A DNA stretch of 64,000 nt from Tannerella serpentiformis (GCF_003033925.1 NZ_CP028365.1:1302001-1366000), one strand, 5' to 3'. Numbered from the stretch's first letter, positions 44,934 to 54,310 are shown. Program-made: numbers and translations. The notes: a model not told the origin generated them from the sequence alone.

Positions 44934-45621
44934 CTATTGCCGGACAAACAGTGCATTACCCTGTTCTTTCCACCTGAATTCACTTTTCACCAATTTAAAA
45001 CCAAGAGAATATAGCCACTCTTTGTATTCATCATAAAGAATGCATCCTTCATATGTCTCTTCAAAATTGACTTCTGTATATAGAACCTGAACCGTCTTCA
45101 TTATGACTGGCGAGGCTTGTAATGTAGCACACTCCGAACCTTGCATATCCAACCACATAGCATCAATTCGAGTGACTTTATTTTCTGCGGCCCAACTATC
45201 AATAGTTCTCACATCAACCTCTTCTGATTTTTCAAAAACGATATGAGGATGTGCGACGAAGTTAAAGTCTTAGGTTTCAACAACGAACTAGAAGATGCGA
45301 TATTATCGTCCGCTTCAATATTTCGACTAACATTCATCTTCATTTTCCATCATGGTCACCTAACGCCATTCTGAAAGTATGGACATTATGCTGCTCCTTC
45401 ACAAGATCTTTCAATCGTTCAAAATTTTGCAGAACCGGCTCAAATGCATAGATAACTCCCTGAGAAGAGAGCAACTTTGCGAATCGCAACGTATCCACCC
45501 CGTCAGCAGCTCCCGCTTCCAATATAATAGGACTATCTATTTTAGATAGAAATCTCAGTACATCGTTGACAAATATCTGTCTTGCTTGAAGAAAGCGATA
45601 AATCGCATTAAGTATTTTCAT
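44934..45621 (-). pseudogene. FkbM-family methyltransferase gene with two frameshifts
   Basis: The N-terminal part (from 45621: MKILNAIYRFLQARQIFVNDVLRFL, SAM motif ILEAGAADGVDTLRFAKLL, ending ALGDHDGK) stops at 45340. The reading continues one frame over as MKMNVSRNIEADDNIASSSSLLKPKTL. A second shift near 45250 returns to HPHIVFEKSEEVDVRTIDSWAAENKVTRIDAMWLDMQGSE, which runs to 44934. The first break lies in a run of four As, so a lost A is the simplest cause. The intact gene would O-methylate a glycan. Confidence 0.85.
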
Positions 45622-45633
45622 ATGACTGCTAAT

Positions 45634-46485
45634 TTAGTACAATTCTTTTGAGGGTATTGGGATCACTCGTCCATCCATATTGCTGACCAAATAATCCTCC
45701 GGAAGGATTACCATTTTATCCGGATGTTGCGACAACCACGCCCCCCACCAACTAAAAGAGCTATTGGCTATAATGAAATGGTGGCAAAAACTCATCAGTT
45801 GCAGTTCGTAGAGTTCATCGTCGAAATTATCGATATAGACACATGAGTATGATATGGACAACCGTTCGCGACACCAAGCCAAATCGTCTGAAAAGATGAA
45901 AAAGCAAGGCGCTGTACAGCTTTTCTCTAAGATCGAAACCGCAGCTCGGTAATAATCGAGTGTAAGTAATCGACTGTATTGCATGCGACGCACATGCAAG
46001 CAGACAGCCTCCGACGCCTGAATCGTTGCTTTAATTTCCTCAAATACAGAATTCGGGGGAAGATTAAATCGCAATTCAGAAAGTAACACTTCACGAATGG
46101 ATAAAAAATTGATGTGCTGCCAATAGCCTTGATAAAACAAAGTTCTTTCTTTCAGATAGGGAGGAGGAATAAATTCACTCACATTGGAATTTAGTTGATC
46201 CTCATTCTCTATAATCAATCGAGACGAAGGGAAGAATAGGCGTTTTAAGAGTGGATATTTTCGGTTGAAAGAAAAGAATAACGAGGAAAGAAAATTCGAC
46301 TTTGGCAGTGTTATGCTAAAACGATCCAGTTTATAAGTACGATGGTAGCCATCACCACGGAAACCACTGTGTGTTTCCAGCCCAACCTTACCATCCCAAT
46401 TGAGTGATATACATCGGGCAAAAGCATAAATAAATAGCTGATTTCCGATTCCACCCCAAACCCTTATGTAGATATTTTCTACCAT
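45634..46485 (-). CDS. Alpha-1,2-fucosyltransferase, family 11-like
   Basis: A 283-residue protein of the GT11/WbsJ-FutC type. It opens IYIRVWGGIGNQLFIYAFARCISL. The GDP-fucose-binding motif is VCLHVRRMQY (the arginines, usually HxRRxD; here M-Q-Y follows, so the last acid is missing). FFIFSDDLAWCRERL and the SFCHHFIIANSSFSWWGAWLS motif are typical. It would add terminal alpha-1,2-fucose to a glycan. It lies 12 bases downstream-strand from the broken FkbM gene. Confidence 0.9.
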   Translation of the reverse strand: MVENIYIRVWGGIGNQLFIYAFARCISLNWDGKVGLETHSGFRGDGYHRTYKLDRFSITLPKSNFLSSLFFSFNRKYPLLKRLFFPSSRLIIENEDQLNSNVSEFIPPPYLKERTLFYQGYWQHINFLSIREVLLSELRFNLPPNSVFEEIKATIQASEAVCLHVRRMQYSRLLTLDYYRAAVSILEKSCTAPCFFIFSDDLAWCRERLSISYSCVYIDNFDDELYELQLMSFCHHFIIANSSFSWWGAWLSQHPDKMVILPEDYLVSNMDGRVIPIPSKELY

Positions 46486-46512
46486 TCAAAGAATTTGAAA
46501 GAGGCTCTTCTT

Positions 46513-47469
46513 TTACCGCTTAACGGAAGCAAATAGTTTATGACGTGTGTGTACAACCGTATAAGCAGGATTAGCTTCTTTAATAATACCCTCAAGCACT
46601 TGAGGATCATCTTTCAAGTGATATGTGCAAATGGCCAATTTCGGAGCGAATCGGCGAAGCGTATCGGTCGCACCAGTTAGCATATATCGTTCAGCACCTT
46701 CAATATCTGCCTTGATAAAATCAACTTTGCGGATTTGGTTTTCAGAAACAAACTGATCTATCGTGCTCACTTTAACTAATGGCAAAGCATGACTTTCTAT
46801 AGCCCTTCTTTCGTTTGTTGATTTGTGTGTAGAATGGAGTCTATTCGACCCACCTCCACTATTATCGAGAAACAGTTCGATCTCTTCACACTTATCTCCT
46901 AAAGCCTTTTGTACCGGTATAATTTCCCCTTTACTCAGAGAAGCCGTGCTACATAGCCACTCATAAGTATTAGGCGTAGGTTCAAAAGCATAAACGATAG
47001 CTCCCTGTGCCGCAGCCAATGCACTAAAGTCGCCTATCCATGCGCCAACATCGAACACAACATCCCCTTGTTCGATTTTTACATCAACCTGCTCGCTAAC
47101 CAATCCGTAAGGACCTTCAGCCGTAAACTGATCAACTAATGTAACATTCGCTTGCGAGTAATCATTGTGAAAAGAGATTGGAACCACATACACATCATCA
47201 AAGACGTATTTCAGACCAGACAATAAATCGAAGTCCCCTGAAACATTCGGAAGCAAAACTCCGTTGAAATCAAATACAAAATCATCTCCATGACGACGAA
47301 GCCATTTTCGTGCGAAATCGTTGTTAGATCGCCATCTGTATTTCCTATAAAAAAACGATGCTGCTACATTCAGTCGAGAAGAAGCCCGCATCAATATATA
47401 CCAACAAGTTTCAGGGATACTCCAACCTTTATAACGATGCGAATAGATCGCCTGAGTAATCATTTTCAT
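46513..47469 (-). CDS. FkbM-family SAM-dependent methyltransferase
   Basis: A 318-residue intact member of the family whose two relatives next door are broken. The SAM motif is DVVFDVGAWIGDFSALAAAQGAIVYAFEPTP, the second motif KVDFIKADIEGAERYMLTGA, and LAICTYHLKDDPQVLEGII follows. An N-terminal extension of about 100 residues has no recognised domain. The start overlaps the flippase stop (ATGA), so it is co-translated with it. It probably O-methylates the repeat unit or a terminal sugar. Confidence 0.88.
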   Translation of the reverse strand: MKMITQAIYSHRYKGWSIPETCWYILMRASSRLNVAASFFYRKYRWRSNNDFARKWLRRHGDDFVFDFNGVLLPNVSGDFDLLSGLKYVFDDVYVVPISFHNDYSQANVTLVDQFTAEGPYGLVSEQVDVKIEQGDVVFDVGAWIGDFSALAAAQGAIVYAFEPTPNTYEWLCSTASLSKGEIIPVQKALGDKCEEIELFLDNSGGGSNRLHSTHKSTNERRAIESHALPLVKVSTIDQFVSENQIRKVDFIKADIEGAERYMLTGATDTLRRFAPKLAICTYHLKDDPQVLEGIIKEANPAYTVVHTRHKLFASVKR

Positions 47470-48911
47470 ATTCGTCTGTTCTTTATAAAGCTCAAACTCT
47501 CTTTTAGCATAGTTGAATCCAAGAATTTAGCAATAAGCAAATAGCTTCCGACATACAAGAAGGACTTAACAAAGAAGGAAATATATCTGTCAGTTGTAAA
47601 GAGAGTTACAAACCATGCAATTAATACTGACGTTCCGGTAATAGCCAAATAGGGCGCAATGTCTTTTAGGACATGCCAAATTGATAACGAGATCAATTGA
47701 CCAGCAACTTTGTGCCAATAAAGCAAGCTTAAACACGAAACAGTCACAAAACCAATAACCATACAGTAGGTGCCCAATGGGTAAACGCTCCAGATGAAAA
47801 GGAGTTGTACGACACCGGTTAATACGGTCCCCCATAAATACGCAGCAGATTTTCCATGAGCCATCAATAAACTCGTGTATAGTATCCACAAATAAGAACC
47901 TCCTCCCCATATACAGAGTAACTGTAAATACGGAATGCTGGGCATCCATTTTTCACCAAGAAAAATCCAAATAAATTCTTTCGCGACTAATGCTAGTCCG
48001 ACCATAGCAGGCAAGGAAACAAAGGCCCCAAACCTCACCATCTTACGGAAAATATACCGTTGCCTTTCTTTGTTATCACTAGCTTCAACAAATACCGGCT
48101 GTGCAATATAGCTTATCATGCCATTTACGACTTGATTGGCCATTCCCGTCCATTTCTGCCCTTGTGTATAGAATCCCAATTGATTAGCATTGTAGAATCG
48201 CCCCATTATCACAGAAAGTATGTTGCTGTTCAACTGAAAAATAAAGTTCGTTAGGATCAGTTTTGAACTGAATCCGAACATTTCACGTAAGGGAGAAAAA
48301 TTGAAATGAAATGCCGGTCGCCACGATGAATAATAGAAACGAAAAAAGACACTGACTCCAACATAAGTCACCGTCTGTATAGCAAGCCCGATAGCTGCAT
48401 ACCCGTTTAGAGCAAGAATTACGCCGAGCGTTCCTGACACACTAATTGCAATCATATCGCCGACCCCTCGTTCTTTCGCCTTCAGCTTTTTATACAGATA
48501 AGCGTTCAATGAAACTCCCATTCCTCCAAAAACAAACCCAAGAAAAAGGATCCGGGATAGAGGAATCAAATCGGGTTTTCTGTAAAAAGAAGCGATCAAC
48601 GGCGCACAAAAAAATAAGATTACATAGGCTACGACACTGGTTAAAGTGCTAAACCAAAATACCGCATTGTAATCCTCATGCTTTATTTCTTGCCTATTAG
48701 CCAATGCAGAAGTAAAACCACTTTCTTGGAGAATAGTTACAATGCCATTGAAAATGGCTAACATGCCGATCAATCCATAATCTTCAGCGTTGAGAATTCG
48801 TGCAGTAATTAACCCAAATACGGCCCCGAGCAATTGCTGTACGCTATTACTTAACCCTCCCCAAAAAAGGCCTTTAGCTGCTTTCTCTTTTAGCGAAGCT
48901 GTAGATGACAT
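47466..48911 (-). CDS. wzx: Oligosaccharide flippase, WzxC-like
   Basis: A 481-residue polytopic protein of the polysaccharide transporter family (about 12-14 membrane segments). The N-terminus is KEKAAKGLFWGGLSNSVQQLLGAVFGLITARILNAEDYGLIGM. ESGFTSALANRQEIKHEDYNAVFWFS and NANQLGFYTQGQKWTGMANQVVNGMISYIAQPVF are family patterns. It would turn lipid-linked repeat units to the outer leaflet. No Wzy polymerase or chain-length regulator was recognised in the window. Confidence 0.9.
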   Translation of the reverse strand: MSSTASLKEKAAKGLFWGGLSNSVQQLLGAVFGLITARILNAEDYGLIGMLAIFNGIVTILQESGFTSALANRQEIKHEDYNAVFWFSTLTSVVAYVILFFCAPLIASFYRKPDLIPLSRILFLGFVFGGMGVSLNAYLYKKLKAKERGVGDMIAISVSGTLGVILALNGYAAIGLAIQTVTYVGVSVFFRFYYSSWRPAFHFNFSPLREMFGFSSKLILTNFIFQLNSNILSVIMGRFYNANQLGFYTQGQKWTGMANQVVNGMISYIAQPVFVEASDNKERQRYIFRKMVRFGAFVSLPAMVGLALVAKEFIWIFLGEKWMPSIPYLQLLCIWGGGSYLWILYTSLLMAHGKSAAYLWGTVLTGVVQLLFIWSVYPLGTYCMVIGFVTVSCLSLLYWHKVAGQLISLSIWHVLKDIAPYLAITGTSVLIAWFVTLFTTDRYISFFVKSFLYVGSYLLIAKFLDSTMLKESLSFIKNRRI

Positions 48912-48944
48912 TTTTTAGAAAGAATAAATCCTAGAATAGCGCTA

Positions 48945-49757
48945 TCACTTTTTTATCAATTCAAATATACCACATCCGTATCGACAATGACAGTTGTTGT
49001 TAATTAGCTCATTAGTTAATTGTACGTCTGGATAAAAATTGTTTTGGTCATCCACGTAAGAGAACATATCTATCGTATAAAACGGACTTATCATCTCCAT
49101 AAGGAATGAAAGAGAAAACACCCGGTGTGCATGAAACTCTATCCTTTGTGGCCCTATTGGTACTGAAAAATAGAACTTTCCACTTGATTCCAATAGAGCT
49201 GTAATGTTTTTGAACCCAATATTAAATCCATCAAAATTGATCGGATCGCCATATCTACCCAAACCAAAATGTTCCAACGCATGTAAACATGAAACAGAAG
49301 GAATGCTGTTTTCCTTGATACATGTACGATCCATAATGTCCAACTGTTTAAAAGTCACATTAGGTATGTTCACCTCCAACGGACGTATATCAAAAACCTC
49401 AACAGACCTAAAAGATGCCAAATGAGCCACAAATCCGTCTATACGACTCCCTATATCTACATGATGCAATGGTGCATTCTTGAATACTCGTTGGGCTACA
49501 AATAAGTCCTGAAAGAAGTAATGCAAGGGAAGAGAACCTGCATCATCAGTTCTATCAGAATAGCACGGACGTAGACTCGTGATTGGGAAGCGATATTGTG
49601 ACTGTTTTGCCTGGCGCAACAATGCATTCTTGTCTTTTCGAAGGCGCCAATAATTCATCAATGAAAAATGGCCCCAAAAAGGTATAACACCTGTATACAG
49701 ATACGTATATCGTTCAATCGTCCAACGAATCTTTTTTTTGAGTAATGAGAAATTCAC
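48945..49757 (-). CDS. DUF268-like putative methyltransferase
   Basis: A 270-residue protein with HHVDIGSRIDGFVAHLASFRSVEVFDIRPLEV (a degenerate SAM-binding-like loop), SVSCLHALEHFGLGRYGDPINFDGFNIGFKNI and GKFYFSVPIGPQRIEFHAHRVFS. These segments fit the DUF268 family often found in O-antigen loci. The function is not established; a methyltransferase-like fold is likely. The first gene of the AT-rich run next to the flippase, with no clear TAnnTTTG box upstream. The 132-base gap behind it (49758-49889) shows no clear feature. Confidence 0.78.
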   Translation of the reverse strand: MNFSLLKKKIRWTIERYTYLYTGVIPFWGHFSLMNYWRLRKDKNALLRQAKQSQYRFPITSLRPCYSDRTDDAGSLPLHYFFQDLFVAQRVFKNAPLHHVDIGSRIDGFVAHLASFRSVEVFDIRPLEVNIPNVTFKQLDIMDRTCIKENSIPSVSCLHALEHFGLGRYGDPINFDGFNIGFKNITALLESSGKFYFSVPIGPQRIEFHAHRVFSLSFLMEMISPFYTIDMFSYVDDQNNFYPDVQLTNELINNNCHCRYGCGIFELIKK

Positions 49758-49889
49758 TTGTGCGGGTTGTTTTGTTTTAGAAGATATTCTATTTCCGAGT
49801 TTTCACTTCATAAAAACATGGAGCCTTGAAGCCCCTACTTGTGATAAAGAAGAATGCATACGAATTGATATATAGTAATCTCCAATATC

Positions 49890-50900
49890 TTACGCATACA
49901 TCCGCCCAATAATGTCCACGACTTTCATACCTTCAAGGACGTTCGTTGTGATTGTGTCCGAACTATTTTCAGAGAGGACATTGACAACGTTGCGGATTAC
50001 GTAGTGATGATTCTGTGCAGAACCCTTGTATGCCCCATAATCATTGCCGGGATTAGTAGGAGGAAGATCTGGCATCGTGTAGTCTTTAATGTGACAATAT
50101 TCAACCTTATCCATGTACTGTCCGCCGATCTTGACGCTGCCGTTTTCAGCAATGATAGTCAGGCTGCTTTCTTGGTTCTTATCCCATACCGACGTCGAAT
50201 AGTTGAGCGAACCGAGACCTCCATTTGTAAACCGAAAACTGACGACTCCAGAATCCTCAAAGTCCGTAAGGTGCTCGTGATTGAAGTCAGCAAAACGCGC
50301 TTGTATATCGGTGATGTCGCCAAAAAGCCAATAAAGGATGTCGATGAAGTGGGAGAACTGGGTGAAGAGCGTTCCACCGTCTAAATCAGCTGTGCCATGC
50401 CAACCACCGGGACGGTAATAGCGCGCGTCACGATTCCAATAGCAATTGAGCTGCACCATATACACACGCCCCAGCCGACCTGACTCAATCAAATCCTTGA
50501 TCCACACAGACGGTGGCGAGTAGCGATTTTGCATCACGCAGAAGATCTGCTTCCGATACTTCAGACCAGCATAGACCACCTTTTCTGCGTCAGCTGTTGT
50601 GAGCGCCATCGGCTTCTCTATTACGACGTGATGGCCGGTCTCGATTGCCTGAATCGCCATGCGGGCATGCAGCCCATTCGGCGTACAAATGTTTACCACA
50701 TCGAAGGAGAGATCACTGCCAAGCAGATCGTCCAGATTGCTGAAGAAGGGCACATTGGCATAGGCCTCAATGGCTAATTCCGACTTCGGACGAGTGTCGC
50801 ATAAAGCCACCAATTCTGCACCGTCTTCACGGCAGATCATCTCTGCGTGACGCTTTCCGATGTGGCCGCAACCGACGACGGCAAAACGAATTGGCTTCAT
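49890..50900 (-). CDS. Gfo/Idh/MocA oxidoreductase, probable nucleotide-sugar 3-dehydrogenase
   Basis: A 336-residue NAD-dependent dehydrogenase. The Rossmann start is MKPIRFAVVGCGHIGKRHAEM, the second motif GHHVVIEKPMALT holds the conserved EKP lysine, and WHGTADLDGGTLFTQFSHFIDIL carries the usual catalytic His region. It resembles enzymes that oxidise C3 of UDP-N-acetylglucosaminuronic acid, fitting the neighbouring TviB/WecC-type dehydrogenase, but specificity is inference. A start six codons upstream (50918, MEQAKTM) is possible. It is the first gene of the polysaccharide run, with its own promoter box. Confidence 0.87.
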   Translation of the reverse strand: MKPIRFAVVGCGHIGKRHAEMICREDGAELVALCDTRPKSELAIEAYANVPFFSNLDDLLGSDLSFDVVNICTPNGLHARMAIQAIETGHHVVIEKPMALTTADAEKVVYAGLKYRKQIFCVMQNRYSPPSVWIKDLIESGRLGRVYMVQLNCYWNRDARYYRPGGWHGTADLDGGTLFTQFSHFIDILYWLFGDITDIQARFADFNHEHLTDFEDSGVVSFRFTNGGLGSLNYSTSVWDKNQESSLTIIAENGSVKIGGQYMDKVEYCHIKDYTMPDLPPTNPGNDYGAYKGSAQNHHYVIRNVVNVLSENSSDTITTNVLEGMKVVDIIGRMYA

Positions 50901-50968
50901 TGTTTTTGCTTGCTCCATGATACGCCAAAGGCTCGTCACTCCCAAGCGGAGCAACCTCAAAAGCGCGG

Positions 50969-50976
50969 CAAATATA
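50969..50976 (-). promoter_or_regulatory. Promoter -7 box of the Gfo/Idh/MocA gene
   Basis: The minus strand reads TATATTTG, matching TAnnTTTG, about 50-70 bases before the possible starts. Upstream frames that cross it cannot be coding from this promoter. Confidence 0.6.
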
Positions 50977-51070
50977 CGAAAGTTCCGTACCGGCGTTTTT
51001 TGCATGAAAAGCTATTCGCACCGCGTCAAAAGCCACCTTTTAACGAGGTCGCACCTCTCGAGGCTTTACG

Positions 51071-51078
51071 TAGTTTTG
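51071..51078 (+). promoter_or_regulatory. Promoter -7 box of the M1 aminopeptidase gene
   Basis: TAGTTTTG matches TAnnTTTG and predicts a leader of about 60 bases before the ATG at 51142. It argues against the open frame reaching back to 50860. Confidence 0.55.
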
Positions 51079-51141
51079 CCCGCCGATCTGGGATCGGAAC
51101 TTCCTCGGCATCTAACGCCTGAATATCTACTTTATTACCCT

Positions 51142-53667
51142 ATGATACGATACGCATTCCTACTGATTATGGCCGTGAACTGCCTCACCGGGTACGGCCA
51201 AACGATTGACGCCGTGCACGACGCTGGCGTCTCACGCGAACTAGCCCAACTGCGCAAGCAGAAGGTCAAAGACTTACGTTACGACCTACACTTCTCGATT
51301 CCTCGAGACAAACACACACCCGTCACGGGTGAGGGGCGGATCCGCTTCCGACTCGATGCACCCACCGAGATCGTCATCGACTTCCGCGAAGCGGCGGACA
51401 AGATCGCCGAGGTGAGAGTGAACGGAAAGACGGCCGCATACACCTTCCGCAACGAGCACATCTTCCTGCCTGCCAAGCTGACTCAGGCGGGCGAAAACGC
51501 GATCAGCGTACGATTCACCGCGGGCGACCAGTCGCTCAACCGCAGCGACGACTACCTCTACTCCCTCTCCGTGCCCGACCGTGCGCGGACGATCTTCCCG
51601 TGCTTCGACCAACCTAACCTGAAGGCCGTCTTTGCGCTTACGCTCGAACTGCCCGCCGAATGGGTCGGTGTGTCGAACACGCGTGTCACGAAAGAGGAAA
51701 AACACGCCGACAGAAAGACGCTCCACTTCGCACCGACACGGCCCCTGAGCACGTACCTCTTCGCCTTCGCTGCAGGACGTTTCGAGCAACGAACTTACCG
51801 CAACGAGGGGCGCACACTGACGGCCTATTACCGCGAAACAGACCCGCAGAAGGTCGCCCAGCTGGACACCATCTTCCGACAGAGCGCCGCCGCACTCGAC
51901 TGGCTCGAGGCCTACACCGGCATGCCCTGCCCCTTCGACAAGCAAGACTTCATCATCCTGCCCGGATTCCAATTCGGCGGCATGGAGCACGTCGGCGCTA
52001 CCTTATATAATGACACGCAACTCTTCCTCGGCCCCAACCCCACGCCCGACGAGGAGCTGCGACGCATCCAACTGATCGCGCACGAGACGGCCCACGCGTG
52101 GTTCGGCAACCTCGTCACGATGGATTGGTTCGACGACGTGTGGACGAAGGAGGTCTTCGCCAACCACTTCTCTGCCTGGATCACCGAGCCACTCTTCCCC
52201 AGTGTCAACCATAAGCTGCAACGCATGCGCACCTTCTTCGCCTCCGCCCTTTCTGAGGACCGCACCCCGGGCACGAACGCCATCCACCAAGAGCTGGACA
52301 ACCTCCGCAACGCCGGACTCATCTACGGGCAAATCATCTACAACAAAGCCCCCGTGGTGATGGGCAAAATCATCGAGCTCATGGGCGAAGACGCCTTCCG
52401 CGAGGGCATCCGCGAATACCTCTGCACGTATGCCTACAGCAACGCCACGTGGGACGACCTCATCCACATCCTTGACCGCCACACGCCCGAGGATCTCATC
52501 GCCTTCAACGACGCCTGGGTGAACCGTAAAGGCATGCCCATCATCCGCTTCACGCCGCGCGGAAACACGCTCGAGATCCGTCAAAAAGATCGCTACGCAC
52601 CCGGCATCGTCCGCCCGCAACGCTTCGCCGTCACCCTTGCCGCCAAGGGGCAAACGGACACCACCCTCGAGGTCAACCTGCGCGACAGCCTCGTACGCCT
52701 CACCCTGCCCTTCGCCCCCGAGCGCGTCCTGCCCAACACCGACGGCCGCGCCTACGGCCTGCTCATCCCCGACACCGCCAGCCGCGACTGGCTCCTCGCC
52801 CATTGGCACGAAACGACCGACGAGACCACGCGCCTGGCCCGCCTCATGCTTCTGCACGAGAATTATCAGGCCTGCCTCATCCCCGACGCCCTTTGGCTCG
52901 ACGCCCTCATGAACGGCCTCCGCGCGGAGACGAACCCCCTCCTCTTCTCCACCATCACGTCGTACATCTCCACGCCACTCCGCGCCCTCCCGAGCGCCCT
53001 CCGCGAAGGCCCTGAGGAGGGTTTGCTGCGCCTCAGCGCCAGCCATCCACAGCGATCCTCCCGGCAGCGCCTCCTCCGCATGCTGATCCACAGCGCCGCC
53101 GCGCCCGCCACCCTGGCCCACCTCTACGCCATCTGGCACGACCGCTCCGAGCCGCTCCTCAACGAGACGGATTACACCGACCTCGCCTACTCGCTCGCCG
53201 TGCGCCTGCCCGACCGCAGCGACTCGATCGTCCGCACCCAGCGCACCCGCCTGACGGACCCCGATCGCATCCGCCGCTTCGACTTCATCTCCCGCGCCAT
53301 GACGCCCGACACGGCCGCCCTCGACACCCTCTTCCGCTCCCTGCTCATCCCCGAGAACCGCCGCATCGAGCCTTGGACCTCCGCGCTGTTCGGCTGGCTC
53401 AACCACCCCACCCGCGAGCGCCACGCCGTCCGTTACATCCGTCCCGCCCTCGACGCCCTTCGCGACGTCCAGCGCACCGGCGACATCTTCTTCCCCCGCG
53501 ACTGGGTCGGCGCCCTCCTCCGCAACCACCGCAGCCCCGAGGCCTACCGCACCCTGCTCGACTTCATCGACGCCAATCCCGGCTATCCGCCCCTGCTCCT
53601 CAACAAAGTCTGGCAGGCCGCCTACCCCCTCTATCGAGCCAACGGGGAAGTTGAAAACGAAAATTGA
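51142..53667 (+). CDS. M1 family zinc aminopeptidase
   Basis: An 841-residue exported metallopeptidase removing N-terminal residues from peptides. A signal peptide (MIRYAFLLIMAVNCLTGYGQ) precedes the beta-domain. The zinc site is HETAHAWFGNLVTMDWFDDVWTKEVFANHF (HExxH plus the downstream Glu). The substrate loop reads FGGMEHVGA; most M1 enzymes have GAMEN, so the last Asn is His here. C-terminal to about residue 450 are the helical repeats of the M1 fold. In this phylum it would work with the tricorn-like protease in peptide breakdown. Confidence 0.93.
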   Translation: MIRYAFLLIMAVNCLTGYGQTIDAVHDAGVSRELAQLRKQKVKDLRYDLHFSIPRDKHTPVTGEGRIRFRLDAPTEIVIDFREAADKIAEVRVNGKTAAYTFRNEHIFLPAKLTQAGENAISVRFTAGDQSLNRSDDYLYSLSVPDRARTIFPCFDQPNLKAVFALTLELPAEWVGVSNTRVTKEEKHADRKTLHFAPTRPLSTYLFAFAAGRFEQRTYRNEGRTLTAYYRETDPQKVAQLDTIFRQSAAALDWLEAYTGMPCPFDKQDFIILPGFQFGGMEHVGATLYNDTQLFLGPNPTPDEELRRIQLIAHETAHAWFGNLVTMDWFDDVWTKEVFANHFSAWITEPLFPSVNHKLQRMRTFFASALSEDRTPGTNAIHQELDNLRNAGLIYGQIIYNKAPVVMGKIIELMGEDAFREGIREYLCTYAYSNATWDDLIHILDRHTPEDLIAFNDAWVNRKGMPIIRFTPRGNTLEIRQKDRYAPGIVRPQRFAVTLAAKGQTDTTLEVNLRDSLVRLTLPFAPERVLPNTDGRAYGLLIPDTASRDWLLAHWHETTDETTRLARLMLLHENYQACLIPDALWLDALMNGLRAETNPLLFSTITSYISTPLRALPSALREGPEEGLLRLSASHPQRSSRQRLLRMLIHSAAAPATLAHLYAIWHDRSEPLLNETDYTDLAYSLAVRLPDRSDSIVRTQRTRLTDPDRIRRFDFISRAMTPDTAALDTLFRSLLIPENRRIEPWTSALFGWLNHPTRERHAVRYIRPALDALRDVQRTGDIFFPRDWVGALLRNHRSPEAYRTLLDFIDANPGYPPLLLNKVWQAAYPLYRANGEVENEN

Positions 53668-53692
53668 AAGCCGGGTGCACGATCATTTCAAT

Positions 53693-53830
53693 CATGTACT
53701 TGGCCGGCGTCCCTGACGGCCCCTTCCGGGGCAGGGAACTTAGCCTGGTACCCAGCCAACTTGGCTGGCGTCCCTGACGCCTTGATCTTCTTTTGCTCCT
53801 TTTCTTCCATCAAGGGAAGAAAAGGAGGTC
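53693..53830. repeat. Dispersed intergenic element D3 with terminal hairpin
   Basis: Two TTGGCnGGCGTCCCTGACGC-like motifs (odd palindrome GGCGTCCCTGACGCC) are followed by a 13-base perfect stem, CTCCTTTTCTTCC (53796-53808) with GGAAGAAAAGGAG (53815-53827), loop ATCAAG. It shares layout with D1 and D2 and lies directly behind the M1 gene. Confidence 0.7.
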
Positions 53831-53889
53831 TCAAGACAAGAAAAGAAGATCCGGAGACGCCCGAATCAATCCGCGATAGCATCAAACCC

Positions 53890-53940
53890 ATCCCCGCGAG
53901 ACCATAATCAATCAGCAATGGCCTCGCGGGGATTTTTTTC
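53890..53940 (+). terminator. Strong intrinsic terminator
   Basis: ATCCCCGCGAG (53890-53900) pairs with CTCGCGGGGAT (53923-53933), followed by seven Ts. It would end transcription from the M1 gene. Confidence 0.85.
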
Positions 53941-53994
53941 ATGTCTTCGTGCACGCACATGCATATAAACAGCATCGATTTACCCTCTTCATGC

Positions 53995-54310
53995 ATGCAG
54001 GCTAATAGCTTCCATATCTATCATAGATTTTTTCATCCATACATTTATTCGTGGATAATGAGCATATATAATTCATGTATGCACTAGAATATAGAGGGAT
54101 TATTATACACAATCACCAGCACGCATATTTTCGCGAAAATCATATATTCTAATCTAAACGCAAGCAGGTATATATAAAAACGAGTATGTATATTATTCCC
54201 TCCAAGCGGATTTATATAAAACAGATTCCTCCATCTTATACCGCATACATATACACAGGAAAATAGATCAAACCAATCTTCCTGCTATCATATAAATACA
54301 TAAACACATC
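53995..54310. other. AT-rich island with DnaA-box-like sequences
   Basis: About 300 bases of very AT-rich DNA lie in a convergent gap where no promoter is needed. TTATACACA (54103-54111) matches the DnaA box TTATnCACA. TTATCCACG (54050-54058, minus strand) and ATATACACA (54249-54257) each differ at one position. A perfect palindrome ATTTTCGCGAAAAT is at 54127-54140. No coding frame is convincing. It may be an origin-like element, a matrix-like spacer or foreign DNA. The following 54311-54522 shows nothing recognisable. Confidence 0.35.

Noticed and set aside
33766-51005. Search for insertion sequences or integrases explaining acquisition of the polysaccharide locus
   Set aside because: No transposase, integrase or terminal repeats were recognised at either end.
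50860-51141. N-terminal extension of the M1 aminopeptidase
   Set aside because: It crosses the divergent promoter region, and the signal peptide begins at 51142.
53995-54310. 41-bp phasing inside the AT-rich island
   Set aside because: Positions 41 bp either side of the palindrome at 54127-54140 hold no similar palindrome.
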